From Spirodela intermedia (Eukaryota; Streptophyta; Magnoliopsida; Alismatales; Araceae): a stretch of DNA of 64,000 nucleotides. Below, piece after piece: positions 35,234 through 47,830 of this stretch. The stretch covers positions 3,008,501 to 3,072,500 of the forward strand of contig LR746275.1 in assembly GCA_902729315.2 (NCBI GenBank), read 5' to 3'. How positions within the stretch are numbered: position 1 is the stretch's first letter; each line of letters starts with the position of its first letter. Under the pieces are notes generated by a model. That model did not search any database, had not been told where the DNA came from, and was given only the letters and a program-made list of their open reading frames with translations. A program made the translations under genes and the position numbers.

Positions 35234-35986
35234 GTCTCTCACGTGACTTAGTCATTGTATAATAAATCATGCAAATTTAAAATTCATAAAACTAGAAAAT
35301 ATTAATTTTTAGATATTAAGATTTTAAATAAGTATATCAATTATAATTCAATAAAAGTTTTAAAAATAGTCAAAAAATTTCAAGTCAATCATAGAGATGT
35401 AACATAATATCGAGAAATTTTTTAGAATATTTATTGAAGAATGATTTTGTATGAATTTTAGATTAAAAAATAAAAATGAAATATTTTTAAAATTTACAAA
35501 ATAGAGAAATAAGAGTGCAGACGTCACAATGACGTTAGTGTCTAACAAATATGAATTGAGTGAAAATAGAGTTATGCCTGGTGAACCTTATGTAAGCGAT
35601 TTCAAATGATTTAATTAGTCAAATTAAGTTCTGTAAAAGCTAAAAGAATCGTAATTGAATGAAAAGTAGTTTGGAAATTTTAAATCACATAAATTGTCTC
35701 TAAATGAAGTAAAAAGTTAAGTTGAAAGTAGGAAAGGCAAAGTTCTAGCCTCGCAATAGTGATCTTTGGAATTCTCTGTGTTTAGGAGGGTCATCGAATG
35801 ATGTCCACAACCTCAAAGACTCTTTTTGGACATGGACGACCCTAGGCATTCATTAGATCTCCTTTCAAAGTCTAGAAAATGATAATAGAAGTTAAATTAA
35901 TTAAAATAATAAAAAAACAAAGTTCTAGCATCGCAGCACCAATGCGTCGGCAATGCATTAGAATCCTAAGCATTCGGGAGGATTGT

Positions 35987-37538
35987 TGATAAGTCTTCAT
36001 TCTCATGAGTTAATAATTAGTAAATAATATAGTTTTAGCCTTAACTCATGATAAATAGACTTATATTTGTGTTAAAGAATGATTTTTGGTTTTCAATTGA
36101 TTAACGTGAATTTTTGGGTAATTATGTGATTTTATACGATTTTTACAGTCTTACTTTTGAGATAAATGAAGAACAAGAAATAAAAATAAAAATATTGCAA
36201 AAATGGGGGGACCCACCGGCCAGCCGTGCCTGCAAGCGGGTCGAAAGCACAGTCGGGGAGTAACCCGCGAGCAAGGGCTCGAGCGGCTTGGCTTGGAGAC
36301 CGACAGGGCACGCGTACGCCCGCCACTACCCTTCCACGTCACCGGTGGCCAGCCGACTGTGGGGCAAGGAGTGGTCATACACGCGAGAGAAGAGACTTTG
36401 CTCACAAAGCTAACATTACTATATATTCGCCCGAAAAATCGGCGTACAACCGATGTGAGACTAAACCCCCGTCACACCTTCCTCAGAAGAGGCGGGCGAC
36501 CGGCGCGGGTTCGAATCCTCCCAGAGTCAAAATTCATATATTTTTATCTGATTATCACGACTTTCCTGCAGATCGCCGGTGAAGGATTAAGCAACAAGAA
36601 TCGCTGGATCATCGGCGAAAATCTCGTCAACGCGATTCGTGGAGCATTGCTACTAAAATTACTAAACGATTCGCGATAAAAGGATCGCGAATCCATCGAG
36701 TAAATCATCTCCGATTGATCGACGAACAAGCCGTCATCGAGAAGAGGACGATCTGTCGGGAGACCAGTCGCCACCTCCTAAGAGCGTACCAGATGCGATG
36801 AAGAGCCTCCTCTTGCTGCGCGGACCTGAGGATGAAGCTCCCTGACACGCGCCCCACCTCCATCCAGCTCCTCTCCGTCGGGTGACAGCCGCCGGAGAGC
36901 CGCAAAGTCGCCGTTTTTTCATCTTTGTCCAAGGAGAGCCTTCGAGGCCGTGGACACTACACGACGATCCTCCCGAACGCTCAGGATTCCGGTGCATCGT
37001 TGACGCATCGCCGTCGCGACGCCGGAACTCTGTTTTCCTGCTTTCAATTTAATTTATGCTTTATTTAGTGATACTTTTTGTGATTTTAATTTACCAAACT
37101 ATACTTCGTTAAATTAAGATTCTTCCAGCTTTTATAGATCTTAATTTGATTAATTAAGTCGTCTATAATCACTTACGTAAGAATCGCCGGGCGGAACTCT
37201 ATTTCCGCCTGATTCGCGTTTGCCTGGCACTGACGTCATCCTGACGCCCGCACCCTTATTTCCTTTTTTTCGTGAATTTTAAATATATTTCCTTTTTATT
37301 TTCTAGTATAAAATTCGTAAGAAAATTGTATTCATTGAGAAAAATTCTAAATAATTACCAGATATTATATTACATCCCTGTGATCGACCTGGAAAATTAC
37401 CACTATTTTTGGGATTTTTATTGAATTATAATTGATATATTTATTTTGAAATACTTCTAAATATCCGAAAATTCGTATTTTCTAGTTTTATAAATTTTAT
37501 ATTTGCGTGATTTAACATACAACGACTGAGTCACGTCA
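35987..37538 (+). repeat. Young TGATAAG-family copy nested in an older one
   Basis: TGATAAGTCTTCATTCTC ... GACTGAGTCACGTCA, 1552 bp, flanked by exact ATTGT duplications (35982-35986 and 37539-37543). It is GC-rich with many CpG sites left. It is shorter than the 1.61-kb unit because the segment between the two GGGTGACAGCC motifs and the GTCTTTGTCC block is deleted (near 36915). It contains GGTTCGAATCC (36508-36518) and the perfect hairpin 36668-36693. ORFs (36203-36679 plus, 36544-36774 minus) are shared with other copies. Confidence 0.92.
36668..36693. repeat. Conserved hairpin of the TGATAAG family
   Basis: GATTCGCGAT, loop AAAAGG, ATCGCGAATC: a perfect 10-bp stem. The equivalents at 45917-45942 (perfect) and 56881-56906 (GATTTGCGAT / ATCGCAAATC, perfect with a paired change) retain the fold. 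Older copies at 2427, 39925 and 61268 retain most pairs. Confidence 0.85.
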
Positions 37539-38737
37539 ATTGTCTTGCAATATCTATGGCCTAGAAGGCTCTCCTTAGACAAGGATGACTTCGACAGTCT
37601 CTAGATCTTTTGCAAAGTCTAGAGATCAATAAAATGGGTCGTCGAATTATCTCTAGTGATTGTCACCCAATGGAGAGGAGTTGGATCGAGGTGGGGTGCA
37701 TGTCAGGGAGCTTCATCTTCATGCTGGCATAGCTAGAGGAAGCTCTACATTGCATCTAGTATGCTCTTAGGAGGTGACGACTCATCTTCTGGTGGATCAT
37801 CCTCTTCTTGATGATGGCGGATCGTCACATCTAGTGGCTTGTTTTACTTTGACAATGGCTTGTTTGACACGGATGATTTACTCAATAGATATGTGATTCT
37901 TTTATCATGAATCATGCATCAATTTTAGTAACAATGTTCTGCGAATCACGTTGGCAATATTTTCATTGATGATCGAGTAATTCTGGCGACTTAATTCTTC
38001 ATCGGTGATTTGCAGAAAAGTCACAATTTAATCAGATAAAAAAGTGAGTTTTGGCTCTAGTAGGATTTGAACTTGTGCCGGTTGCTTACTTGCATGAGAG
38101 AGAGTAAAATAGGTACTCTAATATGCTTATAAAGTGATGTCATCATGATATATCGTTGTTATAACAAAGGGATATTTTAGGTTTTTAAATGTTTGAAATC
38201 ATTTTAGGGAATGTGTGACCGTCAATTTAGTCCCACATTGGTTATATGTTGAAGTTTTAGATGAATATATAGTAATATCAAATTTTAGAACTAATCAGTC
38301 CCTTTCTCACATGTGTACGACTACTTTTTGCCCCACAACTAATTAGCCACTAGTGACGTGGAAGGGGAGTGATGCACACATGCCTCAATCAGTCCATAGC
38401 TGCTCAAGTCCCTACTCACGACTCTACCTTAACTGCACTTCCAACCTACTTGTGGCTGGTAGGTCCCCCCTTTTTTCTATTTTTTTATTTTATTTTCTTT
38501 TTCTTTATTTATCTTAAAAATAAGATTATAAAAATTATATAAATTTATATAAAATCACATAATCAATTAAAAAATCACATTAATCAATTGAAACCCACTT
38601 TTCATAATTTTACATAAATATAAGTTTATTTATCATGAGTTAAGGCTACAACTATATTATTTATTAATTATTAACTCGTGATAATGAAGACTTATTAGTC
38701 TCTAATGAAAATGTTTATCATTCATAAACCTCAAAAT

Positions 38738-38783
38738 ATAGAGAGAGAAAGAGAAAGAGGAACACATAGAGAGAGAGAGAGAG
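38738..38783 (+). repeat. (GA)n microsatellite
   Basis: GAGAGAGAAAGAGAAAGAGG followed by AGAGAGAGAGAGAG just upstream of the L12 relic's ATG. It may be the remnant 5' UTR of the retrocopied gene. Confidence 0.7.
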
Positions 38784-41068
38784 ATGCTAGTAGTGGCCAC
38801 TAGAGTAGGGCAATGCTTCTTCCACTGCCTCTCCCTCCTTCCATCATCTTCATCCTATTCCTTCAATCTCACTAATGAGATGCAGGCATAGAAGTTGAGC
38901 AAATTGTCAATGAGCTACTCAACCTAAACAAAATCAAGAGATATGACTACTCCATCCTCTTCCATCTCAAGTTGGGGTTCAATCATTGGGGCCCTACCAA
39001 TAGAGGGGTCCAAATACTGTCTTCTAGCAATGCCAAGACTAAGAATAGAGTGGTGGTGGCAAAGAAGATGACCTTCAACCTAAAGTTAGAGAAGTTTGAC
39101 GTGGCAGTGAAGATCATAGTGATCAAGGAGATGAGGGGTGATAAGTCTTCATTATCATGAGTTAATAATTAGTAAATAATATAGTTTTAGCCTTAACTTA
39201 TGATAAATAACTTATATTTGTGTTAAATTATGAAAAATCGTTTTCAATTGATTAACATAATTTTTTGGCTAATTATGTGATTTTATAAAAAAATATAATT
39301 TTTATAGTCCTATTTATTAGATAAATGAAGAAAAAAAATTAAATAAAAATATAATAAAAGGGGGGGGACTTGTCAGCTAGTTAGGCCACAAGTGGGTTGG
39401 AAGCATAGTCAAGGGGAGCCATGAGTAAGGGCTTGAGCTGCTAGGACTAATGGGGCCAGATGTGCACCACTCCCCTTCCATGTCACTAGTGGCCAGCTAG
39501 GTATGAGAAAAAAATAATTGTACATGTGAGAGAAAGGGACTCATTACTTACAAACGTGATATTACTATATATTTGCCCAAAACATTAGCGCACAAGTAAT
39601 ATTGGACTAAACCTACATCACACCTTTCCCCGAAAGACTTCGAAGATTTTAATACTTAAACTATCTTTTAGTTATAACAGAGATATACTATGATGATGTC
39701 ACTTGATAAGGGCATTAGAGTACTTCTTTTAATCTCTCTCATATAAGTGGGCAACTAGTGCGGATTTGAATCCTCTCAGAGCCAAAACTCGTATTTTGAT
39801 TTGATTATTATAACTTTTCTATAGATTATCGGTAAAGGATTAAGTTATCAAAATCATTAGATCATCGGCAAAACTCTCGTCAATGTAATTCGTAGAGAAT
39901 TGTTACTAAAATTATTGAACGATTCACAATAAAAGGATCATGAATTCATCAAGTAAAGGATCTCTGATTGATCAACGAACAAGCTATCATCAAGAAGATG
40001 ACGATCTGCTGAGAGACAAGTCGTCACCTCTTGAGACCATATTGGATGCGATGAAGAGTCTCCTCTTGCTACACAGACTTGAGGATGAAGCTCTCTAACA
40101 TGTGCCCCACCTCCATCCAACTCCCTGACATGTGTCCCACCTACAAAGTCACCATTTTTCTACTCCATCAAGTGAGAGCCGTCAAAGAGCCACAAAGTTG
40201 TTATTTTTCTGCTCTATTAAGTGACAGTTGTTAGAAATGATTTGACGACCTATTTTATTGATCTCTAGACTTTGTAAAAAGATCTAGATATTACTCATGT
40301 TGTCCTTATCTAAGGATAGCCTTCGAGGCCATGGACATTACAGAACGATCCTCCCGAACACTCAAGATTCTAGTACATTACTAACACATTCTTGTCGCAA
40401 CACCAAAACTTTGTTTTCCTACTTTCAATTTAATTTTCACTTCATTTAGTGATAATTTGTGTGGTTTAAATTTACTAAGCTATATTTCATTTAACTACGA
40501 TTCTTTCGACTTTTATAAATCTTAATTTGATCAATTAAATTATGTGTAATCATTTACATAAGGATCACTAGGTGGAACTTTGTTTCTACCTAATTCGTAT
40601 TTGTCAGGTGCTGATATCATCCTAACATCCACACCCTTATTTCCCTTTTTCATGAATTTTAATATATTTTATTTTTATTTCTTAGTATAAAATTCTTAAA
40701 AACTCATTTTCTTCAAAGAAAATTCTGAAAAATTACATGATATTATATTACATCCTTATGATTGAGCTAAAAAATTACCAATATTTTTAGAAGTTTTATT
40801 AAATTATAATTAATATACCTATTTAGAAATACTTCTAAATATTCAAAATTAATATTTTATAGTTTTATAAGTTTTATATTTGCATGATTTATTATACAAC
40901 ATCTAAGTCACGTCAAGGGGTTTCATAGACCTAGGGTTGAGGGAGGTGAAAGAACTAGTGGAGAAGACACTTGTGGTGGTAAAGAAGCAACTAACAAAGG
41001 AAGAGGCAGAGAAGATTGCTACCAAACTAAAAGAAATCAGGGCTACAATTGTCCTGAAGCGACATTAG
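38784..41068 (+). pseudogene. Mitochondrial-type ribosomal protein L12 (bL12) pseudogene, split by a repeat
   Basis: A reading frame from about 38886 gives VEQIVNELLNLNKIKRYDYS, then the ORF 38972-39160 with LKLEKFDVAVKIIVIKEMRG. After the inserted repeat (39139-40915) the same frame resumes as FIDLGLREVKELVEKTL and TKEEAEKIATKLKEI, stopping at 41068. This order (N-terminal dimerisation segment, hinge, globular domain with KEEAEKI) is the bL12 architecture in plant mitochondrial versions. An ATG at 38784 opens a Ser-rich, presequence-like stretch, but a stop and frame change at about 38890 separate it. No introns are visible, so a retrocopy is plausible. Conserved glycines and lysines of the domain are partly changed (for example GATVVL-type end to RATIVL). 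Confidence 0.78.
39139..40915 (+). repeat. TGATAAG-family copy inserted in the L12 pseudogene
   Basis: TGATAAGTCTTCATTATC ... CATCTAAGTCACGTCA, 1777 bp, flanked by exact AGGGG duplications (39134-39138 and 40916-40920). Removing it and one duplication restores the L12 frame across the join, an independent proof of the insertion boundaries. The excess length over 1.61 kb reflects an extra copy of the CCACCTCCATCC...CAAAGTC segment (about 40085-40210). Confidence 0.92.
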
Positions 41069-43389
41069 ATCTAGGAATACAATGCTTGAGGAAATATCTT
41101 TCATTCTGTAAACTAATTGGACTAATTTTTCTCTAGTGATATGGTGAAATAGGTCATCGAGCATTTCTTTGGTTCTCCTTCCATCTTGATATTAGATTGT
41201 TCTCTTGATGAAAGGGAGTTTTGGTGTTCTGGTTTAATCGTCCTAGGGTTTCCTCTACCATCCTCATTGTAACCCTTGCTATAAAACTTTCAAAGTTTCT
41301 CGTGTACTACCATCTTCAAGCATTTCCTAGGGCAAATACTAGATCTCTCAAATTATCTGATTCCTCACATTTCAATTCAAGCATCTAAACTGAGATTACT
41401 TGGATCAGAAAAGTAGTTTTATGCTTTGAATTTCCTTTTGTTGAAATGTATCATACTTTTTTTAAAAAGAAATCGGAAGATCATAGAATATCAACCTGTA
41501 GATGGGCTATTAAACCACCATGTTATGGTGGTAATTGTGTACTCGGGTTGTTACCTAGATTATTACAAAATATCATTAGGTGAAAATAATATAGCATTCA
41601 CTAGAACATATTTGTGTATGTTTACTATATGTGTGAATTTTTTGCCATTTTTATTTATTTACTTGAGTGGATCACAATTTCTTTGAGTATTTCATGAAGT
41701 TTAATATTTTAGAGAATGTTTTGGATTTTTTCTCTAATTTTTATAGTCATAATTGATTTTTTATTAATATGACAGAATTTCAAGAATTTTTGATATCTTT
41801 TTATGGTTTTTAGTAAAGCGATATATGCTTCGACAGACGAGATCTGATATGTGGAGATGAGGCAATGGAATCAAGAGCTAAGGCATTGACACGTGGCATC
41901 ATCAAATGAGGAGATTGAAAGTCATCGAGAATGTCCACAAAATCAACGGCAGGTGGAGCATACTTATCGAGGGTGCAGCGGATCGCAACATTTAAGAAGA
42001 TTCTACGACTATGACAAGACTTTCAAATCTAACGACTCAAATCAACTTGAGAAGAAATGAGTCTCACCTGATCTTATCACAGCCAAAAGGATAGAAATGT
42101 CCTCATTTAATCATAGCCCTACACATGTACTCTCATCCTCTCATGTAAACCCTTATGCATTTAAGCCGCCATTTAGGGGCGTAAGAACTTAACTTCAAAT
42201 GTCTTGACATTTAGTTGGTTGAATGAAACCACATTGAGGTTCTTGATGTGTTCTGCATTAATCTTGATGTGTTCGAGTTGATTCAAGCTTTGTTTCGCAA
42301 TTGAGATTGTCGGAGAAGTGTACTCAAAGTGGAAATTACTTGACCTTGGTGAAATATAGAGGTCCAAGGTAAGTTTCTCTAGGTCTGATGCATTCTAAGT
42401 GTAAACAACAATCTAGCTTCCATAGGTTTGAATAGATAGATATATAGTGTTATATATTTCTTCCGACTTTTATAGATCTTAATTGACACACCTCCAATTG
42501 CGAGGTATGGAGCTTGGGACCCTTCAAACCCTCCTAGGATGGCAACTGCCTGAAGTTCTACTAAGATAAGCTAGGTTTTTCATCGTTGATACATGGTATG
42601 TATATGATGGCGCCCCTCCTTGCCTCTCTAATTCTTACAATGTATGATTAACCATTAAATCCACAGCTGAGCTGCTCCATTCTTGTGTGAATGGTGGATC
42701 CCCTTTCACACCATCTCATGTGCCTCTTGATAAGTATGTATCTTGATCGTTGAATCAATGTTTTCTTTCTTTTGAGTGAGCATTGGATCCTCCTTCTCCT
42801 CTCTTTGGATGATGCCCTCTAAGTGAATATGGGCTTTACGCCCATAACTCTTCATTTGAGCCCACTTCACTTGCTTCTCCTTATGTGATTATGAGCCTTG
42901 AACTCGTGATTCTTCACTCCATGACCAAGTGCAATCTTTGCTCCTTAAGAAGTTGTATGTTATGTTGAACATATGAAGCTCACATGGTTAGAAGACAAGG
43001 AATTACATCATGTTTTCACACGATGTACACATGGTATCTAAAAATGTATAATTTAATGAGAAACAAATGAAATACATAAAATGTGTATGAATGTCAATGT
43101 GTCCTAAACATGAGAATTCATTAGTAAATAAATGAATTTGCATCTTAAAATCATAAGCTTTGATATGATATACCTCATATATAATGCATTATTTATGCAT
43201 TATCAATCGCCTCTCTTTTGAACTCATTTAATTTGAATAGTAACTAAGTACATCTAATTCTCATTCCTTGTGGATCAATCTCGAGCTTATCATAATACTT
43301 ACCTATGTTAGTACTTTTATTTGGTAAAGTCGTGATTATAAATATTTTTTTAATCAATTGATTTTAAGGCTTTCGACAACTCTCGATTT
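41069..43389. other. No gene recognised
   Basis: Downstream of the L12 relic. A segment at 41810-42420 has LTR-like composition but no partner. At 42458-42484 the phrase CTTCCGACTTTTATAGATC matches an internal TGATAAG-family block, perhaps a tiny fragment. ORFs at 41426-41686 and 42173-42367 have no known motif. Confidence 0.3.
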
Positions 43390-44235
43390 CATTTTATCAA
43401 CTACCAAGTATTTAGAATAATTTGAGTCATTGGAGGAATAAAATAACAAAAATAAATAATTTTCTATGAAAAGTATCTTTAAGTACACATAAATTCTATA
43501 TTTGATAGTGATTAATTTAAATAAAGAGGAACTAATATAATTAAAATATTTTTTAATTTTTTGAATAATTTGAGGAGTTCATGAGATTAGGAAAAATATA
43601 TTAAATTCATTTTCCCCTTTTCCAGCTTTATTTTAGGTCCAAAGAGTTTAAAAGCTGTAATAAATTAATGATTAATTAATGATTCCTTACATTTCTACAT
43701 GATAAATATGTAATAAATTTCGAATGTATAAAATTTATTAACATTGTTATATCATCATAATTGAAAATTTATTGTGAAATAAAAAAAATGTAATAGTTGG
43801 ATTAATTTGTCTATGTAGAAAATCAATGAATTTCATATAAAATGAATAAAAAAATGAATGATTAAAAATAGTTTGTTTTTCTTCAATTACTGATGCAAAT
43901 TATGAAAGATAGAAGTGAACTAAGCTACCTCTCACTTAACTTTATTATATATATGCCCCTAAACATATCAATTATTATTTTATTTAAATATATATTAAAG
44001 TTTGCTTGAAGAAAGAGAGATCTAAATCAGAGGTATGAGATTTGTGGTAGACTATGGTTCCCTATTATAAATGAATTAATTATCACTAAATTGAAAAATA
44101 AGATACGACACTTAATAAGTAATGTGAAAGTAATAAATAAAAAAAATAGGGCCAGATTGTGTTTTCAATACAATATGTGAGGTTTTGAGAAAAGACACAT
44201 TTGAACTATCTACATTCATAAATTATTAATTCATG
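43390..44235 (+). repeat. AT-rich repeat unit, copy 2
   Basis: Uninterrupted partner of 32110-32645 plus 34957-35233, in the same orientation. In both places the unit is followed directly by an inverted TGATAAG-family copy, at nearly the same point (44236 and 35239). Confidence 0.65.
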
Positions 44236-47045
44236 TGAACTAAGTTTTCTATAATAAATCATGCAAATTTAAAATTTATAAAACTAGAAGATATCAATTT
44301 TTGGATTTTTAGAAATATTTTAAAAAATATAAATCAATTATAATTAGATAAAAGGTTTCAAAAATAGTGAGAATTTTCTAGGTCAATAAAGGGATGTAAT
44401 ATAATACTTGATAATATTTCAGAATTTTATTCAAATAATATATTTTTTATGATTTTTAAAATATAAAAAAATATATTTAAAATTTTCAAGATTTCAAAAC
44501 TAAATGATGAATAGAAAATATATTTAAAAATTCACAAAAAAGGAATTCAGGTGTGGACATCATGATGATGTCATCACCCCTTGACAAACCCTATTTGGAC
44601 AAAAATAAAGTTCCATCTAGTGATTTTTACATAAGTGATTACAGACAATTTAATAAAATTTAGCTCTGTAAAAGCTAGAAGAATTATATTTTAATGAAGA
44701 ATAATTTTGAAACTATATATCAAACAATATATCACTAAAATAAGTAAAAATTAAGTTGAAAGTAGAAAAGACAAAGTTCTCACTTCGAAATAATGATCAC
44801 CAGAATTTTATATATTTAAGAGGATTGTCGTGCAATGTCCACTACCTCAAAGACTGTACTTGGACATAGATGGTTGAGTAATTTTCTAGATCTTCTTGTG
44901 AAGTTGAGAAAATTATTGTGGTAAGTTGACAAATTATCTTTAACGATTGTCACTCAAACAAAGATGAGTTAGATGGAGGTGGGTGACGTGACTTAGTCAT
45001 TGTATATTAAATCACATAAATCTAAAATTTCTAAAACTAGAAAATATGAATTTTCAAATATTTAGAATTATTTATAAATAAATATATCAACTATAATTCA
45101 ATAAAACTTCTAAAAATAGTAGTAATTTTCTAGGTTGATCATAGGGATGTAATATAATATATGGTAATTATTCCGAATTTTTCTCAAAGAATAATATTTT
45201 TTATAAATTTTATACTAGTAAATGAAAAGAAAATATATTTAAAATTCATGAAAAGGGAAATAAGGGTGCGAACATCACAATGATGTCAGCACCCCAGCGA
45301 ATGAGAATCGAGTAGAAATAGAGTTCCACCTGATGATTTATTTGTAAGCAATTACAGACGATTTAATTGATCAAATTAAGATCTATAAAAGCTAGAAGAA
45401 TCATAATGAAATGAAGTATATCTTAGTAAATTAAATCACACAAATTATTACTAAATGAAGCATAAAGTAAGTTGAAAGCAGAAAAATAGAGTTCCAACAT
45501 CGTGGCGGTGATGCGTCAGTGATGCACCAGAATCTTGAGCATTCGGAAAGATCAACATGTAGTGTCTACGGCCTCGAAGGCTCTCCTTGGACAAAGATGA
45601 CATGGGTAATCTATAGATCTCCTTGCAAAGTCTAGAGATCAATAAAATGGGTAGTCGAATCGTCTCTGATGGTTGTCTCCTAACAGAGTGAAAAAATGGC
45701 AACTTTGCAGCTCTCCAATAATTGTCACCCAATGGAGAGGAGCTGGATGGAGATGGGGCACATGTGAGGGGGCTTCATCTTCAGGTCCGCACAACAAGAG
45801 GAGGCTCTTCATCACATCTGGTACACTCTCAAGAGGTGGCGACTCATCTCTCGATGGATCATCTTCTTCTCGATGACGGCTTGTTCGTCAATCAATCGGA
45901 GATACTTTACTTAATAGATTCGCGATCTTTTTATCGCGAATCGTTCAACAATTCTAGTAACAATGCTTCTTAAATCGTGTTGATAAAATTTTTGCTAATG
46001 ATCTAATGATTTTGGTTGCTTAATCCTTCACCGATGATTTGTAGAAAAGTCACGATAATTAGATAAAAAAATATGAGTTTTGGCTTTGGAAGGATTCGAA
46101 CCCATGCTAGTTGCCCACCCTTTCTAGGGAAGGCGACGCAGGTTTAGTCCCACATCGGTTGTGTGCCGAAGTTTCTAGTAAATATTAAGTAATATTACAT
46201 TCTTGATCAAGTCCCTTTCTTGCACATGTATGACCACTCCTTGCCCCACAGCCGGCTGGCCGCCGGTGACGTGGAAGGGGAGTGGCACACACGTGCCCCC
46301 ATCAGTTCAAGTCACTCAAGCCCCTACTCATAGCTCCTGCCCAACTATGCTTCCAACCTATTTGCGGGCCCGGTTGGCCAGCAGGTCTCCCCATGTTGCT
46401 ATATTTTTATTTTTATTTATTTATTCATTTATCTCAAAAGTAAGATTGTAAAAAATCATATAAATTTATATAAAATTACATAATTACCCAAAAATTTATG
46501 TTAATCAACTGAAAACCACTTTTCACACTTTAACACAAATATAAGTCTATTTATCATGAGTTAAGGTTAAAACTATATTATTTACTAACTATTAACTCAT
46601 GATAATGAAGACTTATCACTAGGGCGCATATTACATAGCTTAATTCTTAGGTCTGCATAGTAAGGGAAGACTCTTCATTATATTTAGTATGCTCTCAAGA
46701 GGTGGTGACTCGTCTCCTAGTAAACTATCCTCTTCTTGACGATGACTTGTTTGTTGATCAATCAAAGATAACTTACTTGATGAATTTACATTCTTTTTAT
46801 TTAAAATTGTTAAGTAATTTTAGTAATGATACTTTGTGAATTATAGTGACAATATTTTTGTTGATGATTGAGTAATTTTGTTAGCTTAATCATTCACAAG
46901 TAATCTATAGGAAAATCACATTTAATTTGATAAAAATATATGTTTTGGCTCTTATAGAATTTGAACCCTCACCAATCATCTGCCTATATGAGAGAGAGTA
47001 ACATAAATATGCAAATACCCTTATCAAGTGACATCATAAGTGACG
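44236..47045 (-). repeat. Older TGATAAG-family copy, interrupted
   Basis: 44236-44983 and 46624-47045 are inverted family sequence, starting TGTGAACTAAG...TAATAAATCATGC and ending near the B-box-like region, so the last 500 bp or so are missing. The copy at 44984-46618 is inserted at GGAGGTGGG/GCGCAT, a point known from intact copies. Confidence 0.7.
44984..46618 (-). repeat. TGATAAG-family copy, full length, nested
   Basis: Inverted, TGACGTGACTTAGTC ... ATAATGAAGACTTATCA, 1635 bp. Flanks GTGGG and CTAGG match at 3 of 5 positions. Comparison with intact copies (GAGGTGGGGCGCATG) shows that the original target was GTGGG and the right copy has mutated. It contains the perfect hairpin at 45917-45942 and the B-box-like sequence on the minus strand (46092-46102). 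Confidence 0.82.
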
Positions 47046-47524
47046 TCTTTCTTTTCCCAACCCACATCAAATTCTTTGGGACAACTCACTTCTTTAGAGT
47101 TTATCTGGGTTTTTAACTTAATTTTTTATGATCATTTTCATAATTGTTTTTTGCATAATTTTAAGTTCTCGGTAGCATTAGATTGAGGACTATGAACTTC
47201 TAAGATGTTCATCTAGGTTTTTCATTTATTTCTTAAATAATTTACCTAAAATATATTATGTGTCTTAAAATTTGTATTGCCAGGAGATCTCATAGAACAT
47301 TATATCCATCACTCATATGAAGTTTGGAGCATATAAATTTCTCTTTTTCTATATATTTTTCTAGTGTGAAATAGGCAACCATAGAGATCTCCAAGAGCTC
47401 CCTATTGATCCCTAACCTGATTTGAAATAACAACAAATATAGTTCAAGAGAGTGTTTTCCTATTCTACTTCTTAGGAGGATTCTTGTTGCTATTTATGAT
47501 ATGTCAATAGAGATGTGGCACCTG
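47046..47524. other. No gene recognised
   Basis: AT-rich sequence; nothing assignable. Confidence 0.3.
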
Positions 47525-47830
47525 TTGACCCTCTTACTTGGGTCTAACCAACTGAGTCAACCAATCTAGGCCTTTATTTGGGGCTTGGCTGGTTTGGATT
47601 GGATCGAGAGTAAATTTGGTTTGATGATTCAAGTATTATCTTGTAGGAAGCGGAAGGCAAAGCGAAATCAAGCTTGATTTGATAAATTTGATTATGCTTG
47701 TTTTACCTTTATTATTTTTTTCTTTGCATGATAAAAATTTGGTAAATTTCCTATTCATATTATTTTAGTTCTTAATTATATAGGAATAATATTCAAACGA
47801 TCATAAAATTTGATCTCATGAAAGGATGGT
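47525..47830 (+). repeat. Inverted repeat partner of 53200-53437
   Basis: Starts TGTTGACCCTCTTACTTGG and shares with the reverse complement of 53200-53437 phrases such as GGCCTTTATTTGG, CTTGTAGGAAGC, AATTTGATTATGCTT and ATTCATATTATTTTAGTTC. Identity is roughly 75-80% by eye. Possibly an LTR or other transposon end. Confidence 0.65.

Larger units (their letters stand above)
35239..38697 (-). repeat. TGATAAG-family copy with 5-bp target duplication, interrupted
   Basis: Inverted unit starting TCACGTGACTTAGTC and ending TAATGAAGACTTATTA, flanked by exact GTCTC duplications (35234-35238 and 38698-38702). Without the nested copy (35987-37538 plus its duplicated ATTGT) it is about 1.9 kb. That is longer than the standard unit, partly because it carries the doubled segment of about 190 bp (about 35740-35986). 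Both terminal dinucleotides carry one change from TG...CA, as expected of an old copy. Confidence 0.85.

Noticed and set aside
36500-36540. A tRNA gene
   Set aside because: Only a T-arm-like B box is present. The acceptor is about three bases short for a tRNA 3' end, and no D-arm or anticodon arm could be fitted upstream.
36203-36679. 158-codon ORF in a repeat copy, and its equivalent at 51115-51501
   Set aside because: Runs through the non-coding B-box region and is broken in other copies. It is less consistent than the antisense frame and has no domain.
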